A stretch of 64,000 nt of DNA from Rhizobiaceae bacterium. GTDB taxonomy: Bacteria > Pseudomonadota > Alphaproteobacteria > Rhizobiales > Rhizobiaceae. Location of the stretch: the NCBI GenBank assembly GCA_017640615.1, contig JAEPQK010000003.1:124001-188000 (forward strand), in the 5' to 3' direction. Shown in pieces: positions 38,152-47,925 of the stretch. The position numbers were made by a program, and so were the translations under genes. The first letter of the stretch is position 1; each line of letters starts with the position of its first letter. Below the pieces are notes generated by a model. That model worked only from the letters and a program-made list of their open reading frames with translations, had not been told where the DNA came from and made no database searches.

Positions 38152-40146
38152 ATGACCACACGTGAAAAGCACGACCGGATGGCCAATGCTATCCGCTTCC
38201 TTTCGATGGATGCCGTACAGGCGGCCAATTCCGGCCACCCCGGATTGCCAATGGGAGCGGCGGACATCGCGACCGTGCTGTTCACGCAGTTCATGACGCA
38301 TGATCCCAAGCAGCCCGACTGGGCCGATCGCGACCGTTTCGTTCTGTCGGCCGGTCATGGCTCCATGCTGCTTTATTCCCTGCTCTACCTGCTGGGCTAC
38401 GAAGACATCACGCTGGACGAGATCAAGAATTTCCGCCAGCTCGGCTCGCGCACAGCCGGCCATCCGGAATACGGCCACGCGGCCGGCATCGAAACGACGA
38501 CCGGGCCGCTCGGCCAGGGCCTCGCAAACAGCGTCGGCATGGCGCTTGCCGAGCGCATTCTCAATGCGCGCTTCGGCGACGATCTGGTCGATCACTACAC
38601 CTATGTGCTGGCCGGCGACGGCTGCCTGATGGAAGGCATCAGCCAGGAGGCCCTTTCGCTTGCGGGTCACCTGAAGCTCAACAAGCTGATCGTGATGTGG
38701 GACGACAACCGTATTTCTATCGACGGCCCGGTTTCGCTGTCGGACTCGACCGACCAGATCAAGCGCTTCGAGGCATCCGGCTGGAACACCCTCCAGGCCG
38801 ACGGTCACGATCCGGAGGCGATTGCCGCTGCGATCAAAAAGGCAAGGGAATCCGACCGTCCGACCATGATCGCCTTCCGCACCACGATCGGTTTCGGTTC
38901 GCCCAACAAGGCAGGTACATCCAAGGTCCACGGCTCGCCGCTTGGCGACGAAGAGATCGCTGCAACACGCAAAGCACTCAATTGGGATTCGTCCCCCTTT
39001 GTCGTTCCTTCCGACATTCTCGATGACTGGCGTCTCGCCGGCCTGCGCTCGGCCAAGGAACGCAAGGCCTGGAAGCAGCGTCTTTCCGAAAGCAGTGGTG
39101 AAGTGCGCGCCGAATTCGAACGCCGCATGAGCGGCGAGTTGCCAGCCGAACTCGACAGCGCGATTGCCGACTACAAGAAGAAGCTCGCGGAGGACAAACC
39201 CGGCGTCGCAACGCGCAAATCTTCAGAAATGGCGCTCGAAGTCATCAATGGCGCAGTGCCCGAGACAATCGGCGGCTCGGCCGATCTGACCGGCTCAAAC
39301 AACACCAAGACCAGCCAGACGAAGCCAATCGTAGCGGGCGACTATTCCGGGCGCTACATCTATTACGGCATTCGCGAACACGCGATGGCCGCCGCGATCA
39401 ACGGCATGGCGCTGCACGGCGGGATCATTCCTTATGGCGGCACCTTCCTGGTGTTTTCCGACTACGCCCGCCCGTCCATGCGGCTGGCGGCGCTGATGGG
39501 TATTCGCTCCATCTTCGTGATGACCCATGACTCCATCGGCCTCGGCGAAGACGGCCCGACTCACCAGCCGGTCGAGCAGATGGCCGCACTTCGCGCGATC
39601 CCCAACCTCAATGTCTTCCGGCCGGCGGACGCCATGGAAACGGCTGAATGCTGGCAGCTGGCGCTGACGTCTCAAAAGACGCCATCCACGCTCGCTCTGA
39701 CCCGCCAGAACCTGCCCGCGGTTCGCCTCGAGGCGAGCGGCGACAATCTGTGCGCACTAGGTGCGTACGAGCTGCGCATGGCCTCCGACGACGCCAAAGT
39801 GACGATCTTCGCGTCCGGCTCGGAAGTCGAGATCGCCGTCGCCGCACAAGCCGAACTCGAGAAAAAGGGCGTGCCCGCCCGCGTCGTTTCCGTACCCTCG
39901 TTCGAGCTGTTTGAGAAGCAGAGCGCCGACTATCAGGCGGCGGTCATCGGCTCCACGCCGGTGCGCATCGCGGTCGAAGCCGGCATCCGCCAGGGATGGG
40001 ACCGCTTCATCGGCACAGACGGTATTTTCATCGGCATGGACAGCTTCGGTGCGAGCGGCCCCTATAAGGAGCTCTACGCCCATTTCGGCATCACGGCCGA
40101 AGCTGTCACGCAGGCAGCGGTCGCCAATCTCGGTGACGAAGCCTAG
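38152..40146 (+). CDS. tkt: Transketolase
   Basis: 664-residue thiamine-diphosphate enzyme transferring two-carbon ketol units in the pentose phosphate pathway. N-terminal [23 protein letters not shown] motif [22 protein letters not shown], and the pyrimidine domain with [22 protein letters not shown]. The ATG at 38152 ([17 protein letters not shown]) is chosen; the upstream extension is not family-like. First gene of the tkt-gap-(antiporter)-pgk-fba cluster. Confidence 0.96.
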   Translation: MTTREKHDRMANAIRFLSMDAVQAANSGHPGLPMGAADIATVLFTQFMTHDPKQPDWADRDRFVLSAGHGSMLLYSLLYLLGYEDITLDEIKNFRQLGSRTAGHPEYGHAAGIETTTGPLGQGLANSVGMALAERILNARFGDDLVDHYTYVLAGDGCLMEGISQEALSLAGHLKLNKLIVMWDDNRISIDGPVSLSDSTDQIKRFEASGWNTLQADGHDPEAIAAAIKKARESDRPTMIAFRTTIGFGSPNKAGTSKVHGSPLGDEEIAATRKALNWDSSPFVVPSDILDDWRLAGLRSAKERKAWKQRLSESSGEVRAEFERRMSGELPAELDSAIADYKKKLAEDKPGVATRKSSEMALEVINGAVPETIGGSADLTGSNNTKTSQTKPIVAGDYSGRYIYYGIREHAMAAAINGMALHGGIIPYGGTFLVFSDYARPSMRLAALMGIRSIFVMTHDSIGLGEDGPTHQPVEQMAALRAIPNLNVFRPADAMETAECWQLALTSQKTPSTLALTRQNLPAVRLEASGDNLCALGAYELRMASDDAKVTIFASGSEVEIAVAAQAELEKKGVPARVVSVPSFELFEKQSADYQAAVIGSTPVRIAVEAGIRQGWDRFIGTDGIFIGMDSFGASGPYKELYAHFGITAEAVTQAAVANLGDEA

Positions 40147-40318
40147 CAGCCAGTCTGGCACAGCCGAAAGACCTGCTGCTGACAGCGGATTCTCACCGCT
40201 GGCGCTGGATTATTGCCTGCGCCGCCGGTAAGAGGGCGTGCCTGCGCTTCCACGCATGCCCGAATGAAGCCAGCGTCCCGGCTGGAATGCTCCAACATGT
40301 CCGCGAGGAGATCATCGA

Positions 40319-41329
<1,011 letters not shown>

Positions 41330-41354
41330 CAATCAGACATCGAACTTAGACACG

Positions 41355-41378
41355 AAAAGCCCGGTTCGCCGGGCTTTT
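41355..41378 (+). terminator. Terminator after gap
   Basis: Perfect 10-bp stem AAAAGCCCGG / CCGGGCTTTT with a stable TTCG tetraloop and T-rich 3' side, 25 bases past the gap stop. Confidence 0.92.
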
Positions 41379-41484
41379 CTTTGCCCTTTTTCGGCGCTTC
41401 CCCTTGCGGCAACACCGCGTGCTCCGCCAATATTCCGCCATTGAGGCGCGCGACACCGTGTGACCGAATCTGAAAGTGGGCTGA

Positions 41485-43404
41485 ATGCTCGAGGGGATTT
41501 ATCTGGTTACGCTGATCGGCACGTTACTCGTGCTGGTTGCGGCCTTTTCGAGCCTGCTCGCATTTCGTTTCGGCGCACCCCTGCTGCTTCTGTTTCTCGG
41601 CATCGGTCTTCTTGCCGGCGTCGATGGCGCGGGTATCGACTTCGACAATGCCGGCGTCGCCTATTTCGTCTGTTCGCTGGCGCTGGCCGTTATTCTCTTC
41701 GATTCCGGCTTCGGAACCGCAGTCCAGTCCTTCCGGCAAGCGGCTTGGCCCGCCCTTACGCTGGCGACCATCGGCGTGTTGCTGACCAGCCTGTTTTTCG
41801 GCCTCGCCGCACGGCTGTTGCTTGGCTTCTCCTGGCTCGAATCCTTCCTGCTTGGCGCCATTGTCGGCTCCACCGACGCCGCCGCCGTGTTCTTCCTGTT
41901 GCGCATCGGCGGTATCTCCATCCGCGAAAAAGTGCGGGCCACGCTCGAGATCGAATCGGGATCGAACGACTCGATGGCGATCTTCCTCACCATCGCGTTG
42001 GTGGAAGCAATACTTGCTCGAGAAGGCGGCACCAGTGGCGTCCGCTTTCTGCTCGATTTCGTCCTTCAGATGGGCATCGGCCTGATCGCCGGCTATGGCG
42101 GCGGCGTCATGATCGTGGGCCTCGTCAACCGGCTCAACATGGAGCGTGGGCTCGTGCCGATCTTCGTGATCGCGCTTGCCCTGCTGGTTTTCTCCGTCAC
42201 CGGCGCACTGGGCGGCTCAGGCTTCCTCGCAGCCTATGTCGCTGGCCTTTATGCCGGCAACCGGCAGATGAAGGCCGCACCCGTCCTACGCCGCTTCCAG
42301 GATGGCATGACCTGGCTGGCGCAGATCATCATGTTCCTGATCCTTGGCCTGCTCGCGACGCCCTCGCAATTTCCATCTATTGCAATTCCCGCGATCCTGC
42401 TGGCGCTGTTCCTGATCTTCGTTGCGCGGCCGGTCGCGGTTTGGCTGACCCTCCTGCCCTTCGATTTCCAGCGTTCCGAAAGCGCGTTCGTCGCCTGGGT
42501 CGGCTTGCGCGGCGCGGTCTCCATCCTGCTCGCCATCGTGCCGCTGCTTGGTGGACTGGAAAGCGGCGGCACAATCTTCAACGTCGCCTTCATCATCGTG
42601 CTGGTCTCGCTGCTCGTCCAGGGCTGGACGATCAATTCGCTCGCCCGCCGCCTCGGCCTGCTTGTGCCCAAACGCATCGGCCCGGTCGAAAAGCTGGAGG
42701 TCGAACTGCCAGGCACGGCGAGCCACGAGCTTCTCGTCTACCATGTGGTGCCGGGAAGCCCCGTCGAGCAGGGCGAGCGCATTCCGCGCTGGGCACGGCC
42801 CTCGCTTGTGGTCCGTGACGGACAGTCCATGCGCTACCAATATGCTGGGCGGCTGCAGGCCGGCGACTATGTCTACCTCTTCATCTCCTCGCGCTACCCG
42901 CCGCTGCTCGACCGGCTGTTCGCAAGTCCGGTGCCGGTCGAGGTCGACGACGAAGAATTCTTCGGTGCCTTCACCATCGATCCCCATCAACCGGTCGCCG
43001 ACCTCAAATCGGCCTACGGCATCGAGCTTCGCCCCGGCGAAGACGAAATGACAATCGCGGAGATGATGGCCTCGCGGCTGGGCGGACAGGCCGAATATGC
43101 CGATCGCGTCGCCGTCGGCCCGGTCGAGCTGATCGTGCGTGACGTGGACGACGCCGGCAAGGTCGAGACCGTGGGCGTCTCGCTCGAGCCGGAAGCGCAG
43201 AACCCGCAAGTGCCGCTGTTCCTCACCGGCCGAGAAGTGGCCGCCAAGCTGCGTGCGTTCGTGGCCGGGCTGGTGGCACGGCGCAAAGCGAAAAAACCGC
43301 CGGAGCCAGAGGAAACCGAAGCTGCGGAACCGGCCGATGAGGCCGCCGGCGATGCGAAACTAGCGGATACGGAATCGGAAACCACTGAGAACGCCAAAGC
43401 CTGA
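41485..43404 (+). CDS. Potassium/proton antiporter (NhaP2/CvrA type)
   Basis: 639-residue membrane transporter of the CPA1 group. About 12-13 helices occupy residues 1-400. The ion site has GAIVGSTDAAAVFFLL and the Asn-Asp pair in ESGSNDSMAIFLT. A cytoplasmic part follows with a TrkA-C/RCK_C-like domain (about 405-475) and a CorC_HlyC-like domain (about 485-575), as in NhaP2/YcgO. The tail is Glu/Ala-rich and low-complexity. It lies between gap and pgk with its own upstream region after the gap terminator. Confidence 0.88.
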   Translation: MLEGIYLVTLIGTLLVLVAAFSSLLAFRFGAPLLLLFLGIGLLAGVDGAGIDFDNAGVAYFVCSLALAVILFDSGFGTAVQSFRQAAWPALTLATIGVLLTSLFFGLAARLLLGFSWLESFLLGAIVGSTDAAAVFFLLRIGGISIREKVRATLEIESGSNDSMAIFLTIALVEAILAREGGTSGVRFLLDFVLQMGIGLIAGYGGGVMIVGLVNRLNMERGLVPIFVIALALLVFSVTGALGGSGFLAAYVAGLYAGNRQMKAAPVLRRFQDGMTWLAQIIMFLILGLLATPSQFPSIAIPAILLALFLIFVARPVAVWLTLLPFDFQRSESAFVAWVGLRGAVSILLAIVPLLGGLESGGTIFNVAFIIVLVSLLVQGWTINSLARRLGLLVPKRIGPVEKLEVELPGTASHELLVYHVVPGSPVEQGERIPRWARPSLVVRDGQSMRYQYAGRLQAGDYVYLFISSRYPPLLDRLFASPVPVEVDDEEFFGAFTIDPHQPVADLKSAYGIELRPGEDEMTIAEMMASRLGGQAEYADRVAVGPVELIVRDVDDAGKVETVGVSLEPEAQNPQVPLFLTGREVAAKLRAFVAGLVARRKAKKPPEPEETEAAEPADEAAGDAKLADTESETTENAKA

Positions 43405-43464
43405 TATTGCGCCGCCCGCCACTCGCTGTATGTTGCGCGCGCGACGCTCCAGGAAAGGCGCCTA

Positions 43465-44658
43465 ATGACGAAGTTCCGCACCCTCGACGATCTCGATCCC
43501 GCAGGCAAACGCGTGCTTGTGCGTGTCGATCTCAACGTACCTATGGCGGACGGAAGCGTCACCGACACGACACGCATCGAGCGCGTGGCCGGCACGATCC
43601 GCGAGCTTTCCGAAAAGGGCGCAAAGGTAATCCTGCTGGCGCATTTCGGTCGACCGAAAGGCAAGGCCGACCCGGCCCAATCGCTCAAGCCGGTCGCAGC
43701 CGCAACCGAGACGGTGCTCGACCGTCGTGTCTTCTTCGCTTCCGATTGCATCGGCGAACCCGCGCGCAAGGCGGTCAGCGACATGGTCGATGGCGACATC
43801 CTGCTTCTGGAAAACACGCGTTTCCACGCGGGCGAGGAAAAGAACGACCCTGATTTCGTGAAGGCTCTGGCCGAAAATGGCGATGTCTATGTCAACGACG
43901 CCTTCTCGGCCGCCCACCGCGCACATGCCTCGACCGAGGGCTTGGCGCATGTTCTGCCGGCCTATGCGGGCCGTACCATGCAGGCAGAGCTGGACGCGCT
44001 CGAAAAGGGCCTCGGCGACCCCGAACTGCCAGTTGTCGCAATCGTCGGCGGTGCAAAGGTTTCGACCAAGATCGATCTTCTGACCAATCTGGTGCACAAG
44101 GTCGATGCGCTGGTCATTGGCGGTGGCATGGCCAACACCTTCCTCGCCGCGCGCGGCACCGATGTCGGCAAATCGCTTTGCGAACACGATCTTGCCCAGA
44201 CCGCGAAGACGATCATGACAGAAGCCGCAGGCGCGGGCTGCGTCATCCTCCTTCCCACAGACGCGGTGGTAGCCCGCAAGTTCGAGGCCGGCGCGGAAAG
44301 CGAAACCGTGCCGGTGGCTGAAGTACCCGCCGACGCCATGATCCTCGACGCAGGGCCGGAGACGGTGAAGGCAATTGCCGGCTGGCTCGAAAAGGCCAAG
44401 ACGCTGGTCTGGAACGGTCCACTCGGCGCATTCGAGATCACGCCCTTCGACCGCGCGACGGTGGACGCTGCCAAATTTGCTGCCGCCCGCACCGGGGAAG
44501 GCCTGCTGGTATCGGTCGCCGGTGGCGGCGACACGGTGGCCGCCCTCAACCATGCCGGCGTAAGGGACGACTTTACATATGTATCGACCGCAGGCGGTGC
44601 GTTTCTGGAGTGGATGGAAGGCAAGGCCCTGCCCGGCGTCGAGGCCTTGAAGGCCTGA
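43465..44658 (+). CDS. pgk: Phosphoglycerate kinase
   Basis: 397-residue glycolytic kinase transferring phosphate from 1,3-bisphosphoglycerate to ADP. It has the PGK signature [13 protein letters not shown] (residues 14-26), the substrate loops HFGRPKGK and [21 protein letters not shown], and nucleotide-binding GGGDTVAAL near the C-terminus. Starts 60 bases after the antiporter gene and is followed by the aldolase gene. Confidence 0.97.
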   Translation: MTKFRTLDDLDPAGKRVLVRVDLNVPMADGSVTDTTRIERVAGTIRELSEKGAKVILLAHFGRPKGKADPAQSLKPVAAATETVLDRRVFFASDCIGEPARKAVSDMVDGDILLLENTRFHAGEEKNDPDFVKALAENGDVYVNDAFSAAHRAHASTEGLAHVLPAYAGRTMQAELDALEKGLGDPELPVVAIVGGAKVSTKIDLLTNLVHKVDALVIGGGMANTFLAARGTDVGKSLCEHDLAQTAKTIMTEAAGAGCVILLPTDAVVARKFEAGAESETVPVAEVPADAMILDAGPETVKAIAGWLEKAKTLVWNGPLGAFEITPFDRATVDAAKFAAARTGEGLLVSVAGGGDTVAALNHAGVRDDFTYVSTAGGAFLEWMEGKALPGVEALKA

Positions 44659-44711
44659 CCGCAACGCGCTCTCGCGACAATATTGGAACCAAATCGACAT
44701 CGGAGAACGAG

Positions 44712-45605
44712 ATGACGAACACGCAAATGGCGGCGCAGGCCGCGAACAAGGATGGCTTCATCGCGGCCCTCGATCAGTCGGGTGGTTCGACGCCGAAGGC
44801 TCTGAAGCTCTACGGCGTCTCTGAAGACGCCTGGTCGAATGAGGACGAGATGTTCGATCTCATCCATCAGATGCGCTCGCGCATCATCAAGTCGCCCGCC
44901 TTCACCGGAGACAAGGTGATGGGCGCGATCCTGTTCGAACAGACGATGGATCGCGATGTCGATGGCGTGCCCACCGCGCAGTATCTCTGGGAAAAGCGCG
45001 GCGTGGTGCCGTTTCTGAAAGTCGATAAGGGGCTGGCCGACGAGGCTGATGGCGCCAAGGTCATGAAGCCTATGCCCGATCTCGACGCGCTGTTGAAGCG
45101 CGCGGTCGCAAAGGGCGTCTTCGGCACCAAGATGCGCTCGGTCATCGACGCCGCCAATCCGAAGGGCATCGCGGCTGTCGTCGCCCAGCAGTTCGAAATT
45201 GGCAATCAGATCCTGTCGCACGGGCTCGTGCCGATTATCGAACCGGAAGTCACGATCTCGATTTCCGACAAGTCCGAGGCCGAAGACATTCTGCTCGCCG
45301 AGATCACGAAACATCTCGACACGGTTCCGGCCGGCAAGCAGATCATGCTGAAGCTGACGCTGCCAAACAAGCCGAACCTCTACCGGCCGTTGATCGAAGA
45401 CTCGCGGGTGATGCGCGTCGTGGCGCTCTCGGGCGGTTATTCGCGCGAGGACGCCAACGCCAAGCTTGCGCAAAACAAGGGCATGATCGCGAGCTTCTCA
45501 CGCGCGCTGACCGAAGGCCTCTCCGCCGATCAGAGCGATGCCGAATTCGACGCCGCGCTCGCAGCGGCAATCGACGGCATCTACGAGGCCTCACGGGCCG
45601 GCTGA
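44712..45605 (+). CDS. fda: Fructose-bisphosphate aldolase, class I
   Basis: 297-residue Schiff-base aldolase splitting fructose 1,6-bisphosphate. Family segments are [41 protein letters not shown] and the presumed Schiff-base Lys in [14 protein letters not shown]. No class II zinc motifs are seen. ATG 44712 with GGAG upstream, 53 bases after pgk, gives the family length. Probably co-transcribed with pgk. Confidence 0.93.
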   Translation: MTNTQMAAQAANKDGFIAALDQSGGSTPKALKLYGVSEDAWSNEDEMFDLIHQMRSRIIKSPAFTGDKVMGAILFEQTMDRDVDGVPTAQYLWEKRGVVPFLKVDKGLADEADGAKVMKPMPDLDALLKRAVAKGVFGTKMRSVIDAANPKGIAAVVAQQFEIGNQILSHGLVPIIEPEVTISISDKSEAEDILLAEITKHLDTVPAGKQIMLKLTLPNKPNLYRPLIEDSRVMRVVALSGGYSREDANAKLAQNKGMIASFSRALTEGLSADQSDAEFDAALAAAIDGIYEASRAG

Positions 45606-45621
45606 GTGCGGACAGGTCGGC

Positions 45622-45647
45622 GAGCGGCGACGCTGACGTCGTCGCTC
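45622..45647. terminator. Hairpin between aldolase and zinc-ribbon gene
   Basis: 11-base arms GAGCGGCGACG / CGTCGTCGCTC pair with one G-T position around a short loop, at the convergent ends of the aldolase and the zinc-ribbon gene. No T tract, so termination is only probable. Confidence 0.4.
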
Positions 45648-45906
45648 ATAGGCGTAACCTGGTTAGAGTCCACACCATGACTTTCGGCGGCCGGTCGTGA
45701 TCAATCTCCATCGGCCGCACTTTCGCGTTTCTGCGCTCGCACCGGCTGCACTTGAACCGAATATCGTCGAACGCGCGTCCAAAACCGACCGCGCGCGCCA
45801 GCTCCGACGCCTTGTGAAATCCGACATGCCGGCAGTGCATGCATTCAATGCGCACCAGCATTCCGTGGCGCACTGCCTGTCCAACCGTCCCGATCAATCG
45901 TGCCAT
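45646..45906 (-). CDS. Small zinc-ribbon protein
   Basis: 86-residue protein (MARLIGTVGQAVRHGMLVRI) with two CxxC knuckles, CMHC and CSRC, about 31 residues apart, and a basic C-terminus. This predicts one bound zinc. Similar small proteins occur in Hyphomicrobiales without known function; nucleic-acid or protein binding is a guess. The start is placed at ATG 45906 over a longer frame. The gene is monocistronic and convergent with the aldolase. Confidence 0.72.
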   Translation of the reverse strand: MARLIGTVGQAVRHGMLVRIECMHCRHVGFHKASELARAVGFGRAFDDIRFKCSRCERRNAKVRPMEIDHDRPPKVMVWTLTRLRL

Positions 45907-46033
45907 AACCGAAGCTAGGAATAAATTCCAACACGCGTCAACGCGCTTCGGCGCGACCGCGAAATCGCGTCGCATGCTGGCGGCATCGATAGGGCTTCAC
46001 TGGCGCGCTTGGCCGCCGCTATAAGAAGCCGCC

Positions 46034-46831
46034 ATGTCCTTCTCCAAAGCCCTCCTCTCCTGGCTCGCATTTCCGGTCTATGTCTGGCAGGGCGTCGGCG
46101 TGAGGCTGCGTACGGCGCGGCTATTGCCGCCCGAGGGGCCCGTGACCGGGAAACTGCCTGGCAAGGGCGAACCGCTCCGGCTACTGGTTCTGGGAGACTC
46201 CTCCGCCGCCACGGTCGGGGCCGAGCGCACCGAGGAGGGCCTCGCCGGGCAACTCGCCGCACGTATTGGAAAAGCAACCGGCCGCCCGGTGGTCTGGCGT
46301 GCGGCCGGTTTCAACTCCGCGACCTCCGGTCAGCTACGCGACTTCGTCGTGCCCAATCTGGCGCATAACGAGTGGGACCTGATCGTGCTGTCGGTTGGTA
46401 CCAACGACGCGAAAAACTTCCACACCGTGCCACGCTTCAAGCGTGAGTTCGGTGGCCTCCTTTATGCGCTGAACGCGAAATTCCCGCATGCGGATATCGT
46501 TTGGTCGCCGGTGCTGGACATGCAGCTTGTGCCGGCGCTGCCTGCCCAGCTGGGACGCCTGCTCGAAATCCGCGCCGGGCTGATCAACCGTATGGGCGTT
46601 CGTCTTTGCCAGGAGCGCGGCGCACTGCCAGCTTCGCGTCTGCCGGTGCTGGATAGCTCCGGCTTTTCCTCGGACGGCTTTCACGCTTCGGCGATCGGCT
46701 ATGGCGCATGGGCCGACCATATCTGGAACCTGATGGCTGAGCTGCCGTCTATTCAGGGCGGATCAGAACCGTCAGCATCATCGCTGCAAGCGCGACCAGA
46801 GCGATCTTCCAGAAATCTCCGCGCTTCCTGA
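46034..46831 (+). CDS. SGNH/GDSL-family hydrolase
   Basis: 265-residue esterase-like protein. Block I GDS (LVLGDSSAATVG, about residues 53-64), block III GTND (LSVGTNDAKNF) and block V DxxH (SDGFHASAIGYG) supply the catalytic Ser, oxyanion Asn and Asp-His pair. An N-terminal hydrophobic stretch (LLSWLAFPVYVWQGVGV) may be an anchor. The substrate is unknown. The last ~28 residues are polar and low-complexity and are encoded antisense to a small membrane protein gene, an unusual overlap. Confidence 0.87.
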   Translation: MSFSKALLSWLAFPVYVWQGVGVRLRTARLLPPEGPVTGKLPGKGEPLRLLVLGDSSAATVGAERTEEGLAGQLAARIGKATGRPVVWRAAGFNSATSGQLRDFVVPNLAHNEWDLIVLSVGTNDAKNFHTVPRFKREFGGLLYALNAKFPHADIVWSPVLDMQLVPALPAQLGRLLEIRAGLINRMGVRLCQERGALPASRLPVLDSSGFSSDGFHASAIGYGAWADHIWNLMAELPSIQGGSEPSASSLQARPERSSRNLRAS

Positions 46832-46907
46832 GGCCCGGCAATCCGAGTGGTCGGATGATGTGAACCAGCATCAGCCCGAGCAAAAGCAGCGAAATTACCT
46901 TGGCCAT
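46749..46907 (-). CDS. Small two-helix membrane protein
   Basis: 52-residue frame starting MAKVISLLLLGLMLVHIIRP, with two hydrophobic segments (about residues 4-18 and 35-49) around a basic loop (GLPGLRKRGDFWK). An AGGGGA ribosome site precedes ATG 46907. It overlaps the 3' end of the SGNH hydrolase gene antisense by 83 bases. The composition and ribosome site support a real gene; I do not recognise a named family. It follows the SDR gene on the same strand by 24 bases. Confidence 0.65.
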   Translation of the reverse strand: MAKVISLLLLGLMLVHIIRPLGLPGLRKRGDFWKIALVALAAMMLTVLIRPE

Positions 46908-46931
46908 GATCCCCTGCTGAGCGGTCGTCCG

Positions 46932-47795
46932 TTATCCGTTGACGATCTCGCCGCCATTCGGATGAAGCACCTGCCCGGTCATATAGGAAGAGTCCTCGCT
47001 CGCAAGGAAAATGTAGGAAGGCGCCACTTCGTCGGGCTGGCCGACCCGCCCCAGCGGCTGGTCGGAGCCGAATCCCTCAACCTTGTCTTCGTCGAAGCTG
47101 GCCGGAATGAGTGGCGTCCAGATGGGTCCGGGCGCGACCGCATTCACTCGGATGCGGCGGTCCGCGAGGTTTTGTGCGAGCGATCGTGTGAAGGCTACGA
47201 TCGCTCCCTTGGTCGACGCGTAGTCGATGAGATGCCCCGATCCGCGATACGCCGTCACGGATGTCGTGTTCACGATTGCTGCGCCCTTCTTCATATGCGC
47301 AAGCGCCGCCCTGGTCACATGAAACATGCCGAATAGGTTGGTCCGGAAGGTGCGCTCCAACTGTTCCGGTGAAATGTCCTCGAGCCGCTCCCTTGGGTGC
47401 TGCTCGGCGGCGTTGTTGACCAGAATATCGAGTCCTCCGAGCGCCTTGACCGCCGCCTCAACCGCAGGCGCGCACCAGCCGGCATCGCCGATATCTCCAT
47501 CGTAGAGGTGGCAGGCCCGCCCCTGTGCCTCGACCATCTGCTTGGTCTTCTTCGCGTCTGCGTGTTCGTCGCAATAGAAGACAGCGATATCCGCCCCCTC
47601 CTTGGCAAAACCTATCGCTATAGCCCGCCCGATACCGCTATCGCCTCCGGTGACGATAGCCCGCTTGCCCTCCAGCTTGCCTCCGGCTTTGTAGCCTTCC
47701 ATGCTGTCCTGCGGCTGCGGGCGCATCGGCTTCGTCTTTCCAGGCTGGCTCTTCTGTTTTTGGGCGGGAATTTTCGCTGCTCGTCGCTCTGTCAT
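46932..47795 (-). CDS. SDR family oxidoreductase (YghA/YhxC-like)
   Basis: 287-residue short-chain dehydrogenase with the extended N-terminus (about 45 residues, Lys/Pro/Gln-rich: KTKPMRPQPQDSMEGYKAGG) typical of YghA-type stress-linked SDRs. Cofactor motif TGGDSGIGRA, NNAAEQHPRE and catalytic Tyr-Lys in YASTK; C-terminus VLHPNGGEIVNG. ATG 47795 with AGAGGTG upstream. Substrate unknown, aldehyde or sugar alcohol likely. Divergent from prpE. Confidence 0.88.
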   Translation of the reverse strand: MTERRAAKIPAQKQKSQPGKTKPMRPQPQDSMEGYKAGGKLEGKRAIVTGGDSGIGRAIAIGFAKEGADIAVFYCDEHADAKKTKQMVEAQGRACHLYDGDIGDAGWCAPAVEAAVKALGGLDILVNNAAEQHPRERLEDISPEQLERTFRTNLFGMFHVTRAALAHMKKGAAIVNTTSVTAYRGSGHLIDYASTKGAIVAFTRSLAQNLADRRIRVNAVAPGPIWTPLIPASFDEDKVEGFGSDQPLGRVGQPDEVAPSYIFLASEDSSYMTGQVLHPNGGEIVNG

Positions 47796-47925
47796 GGTGC
47801 ACCTCTGCGACAATAACGCCGAGGGCGTATCCAGCGTTCCACAAATCGACTTTTGTTCCAGTGGACATCCCGGCGACCGGCTCGTTATCAAAGGGTCACG
47901 CTCCAGCGTATTCAGGGAGGAATGC

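Noticed and set aside
41460-42818. 452-codon frame over the antiporter
   Set aside because: Out-of-frame shadow; Arg/Pro/His-rich and without family features, whereas the +1 frame gives a full CPA antiporter.
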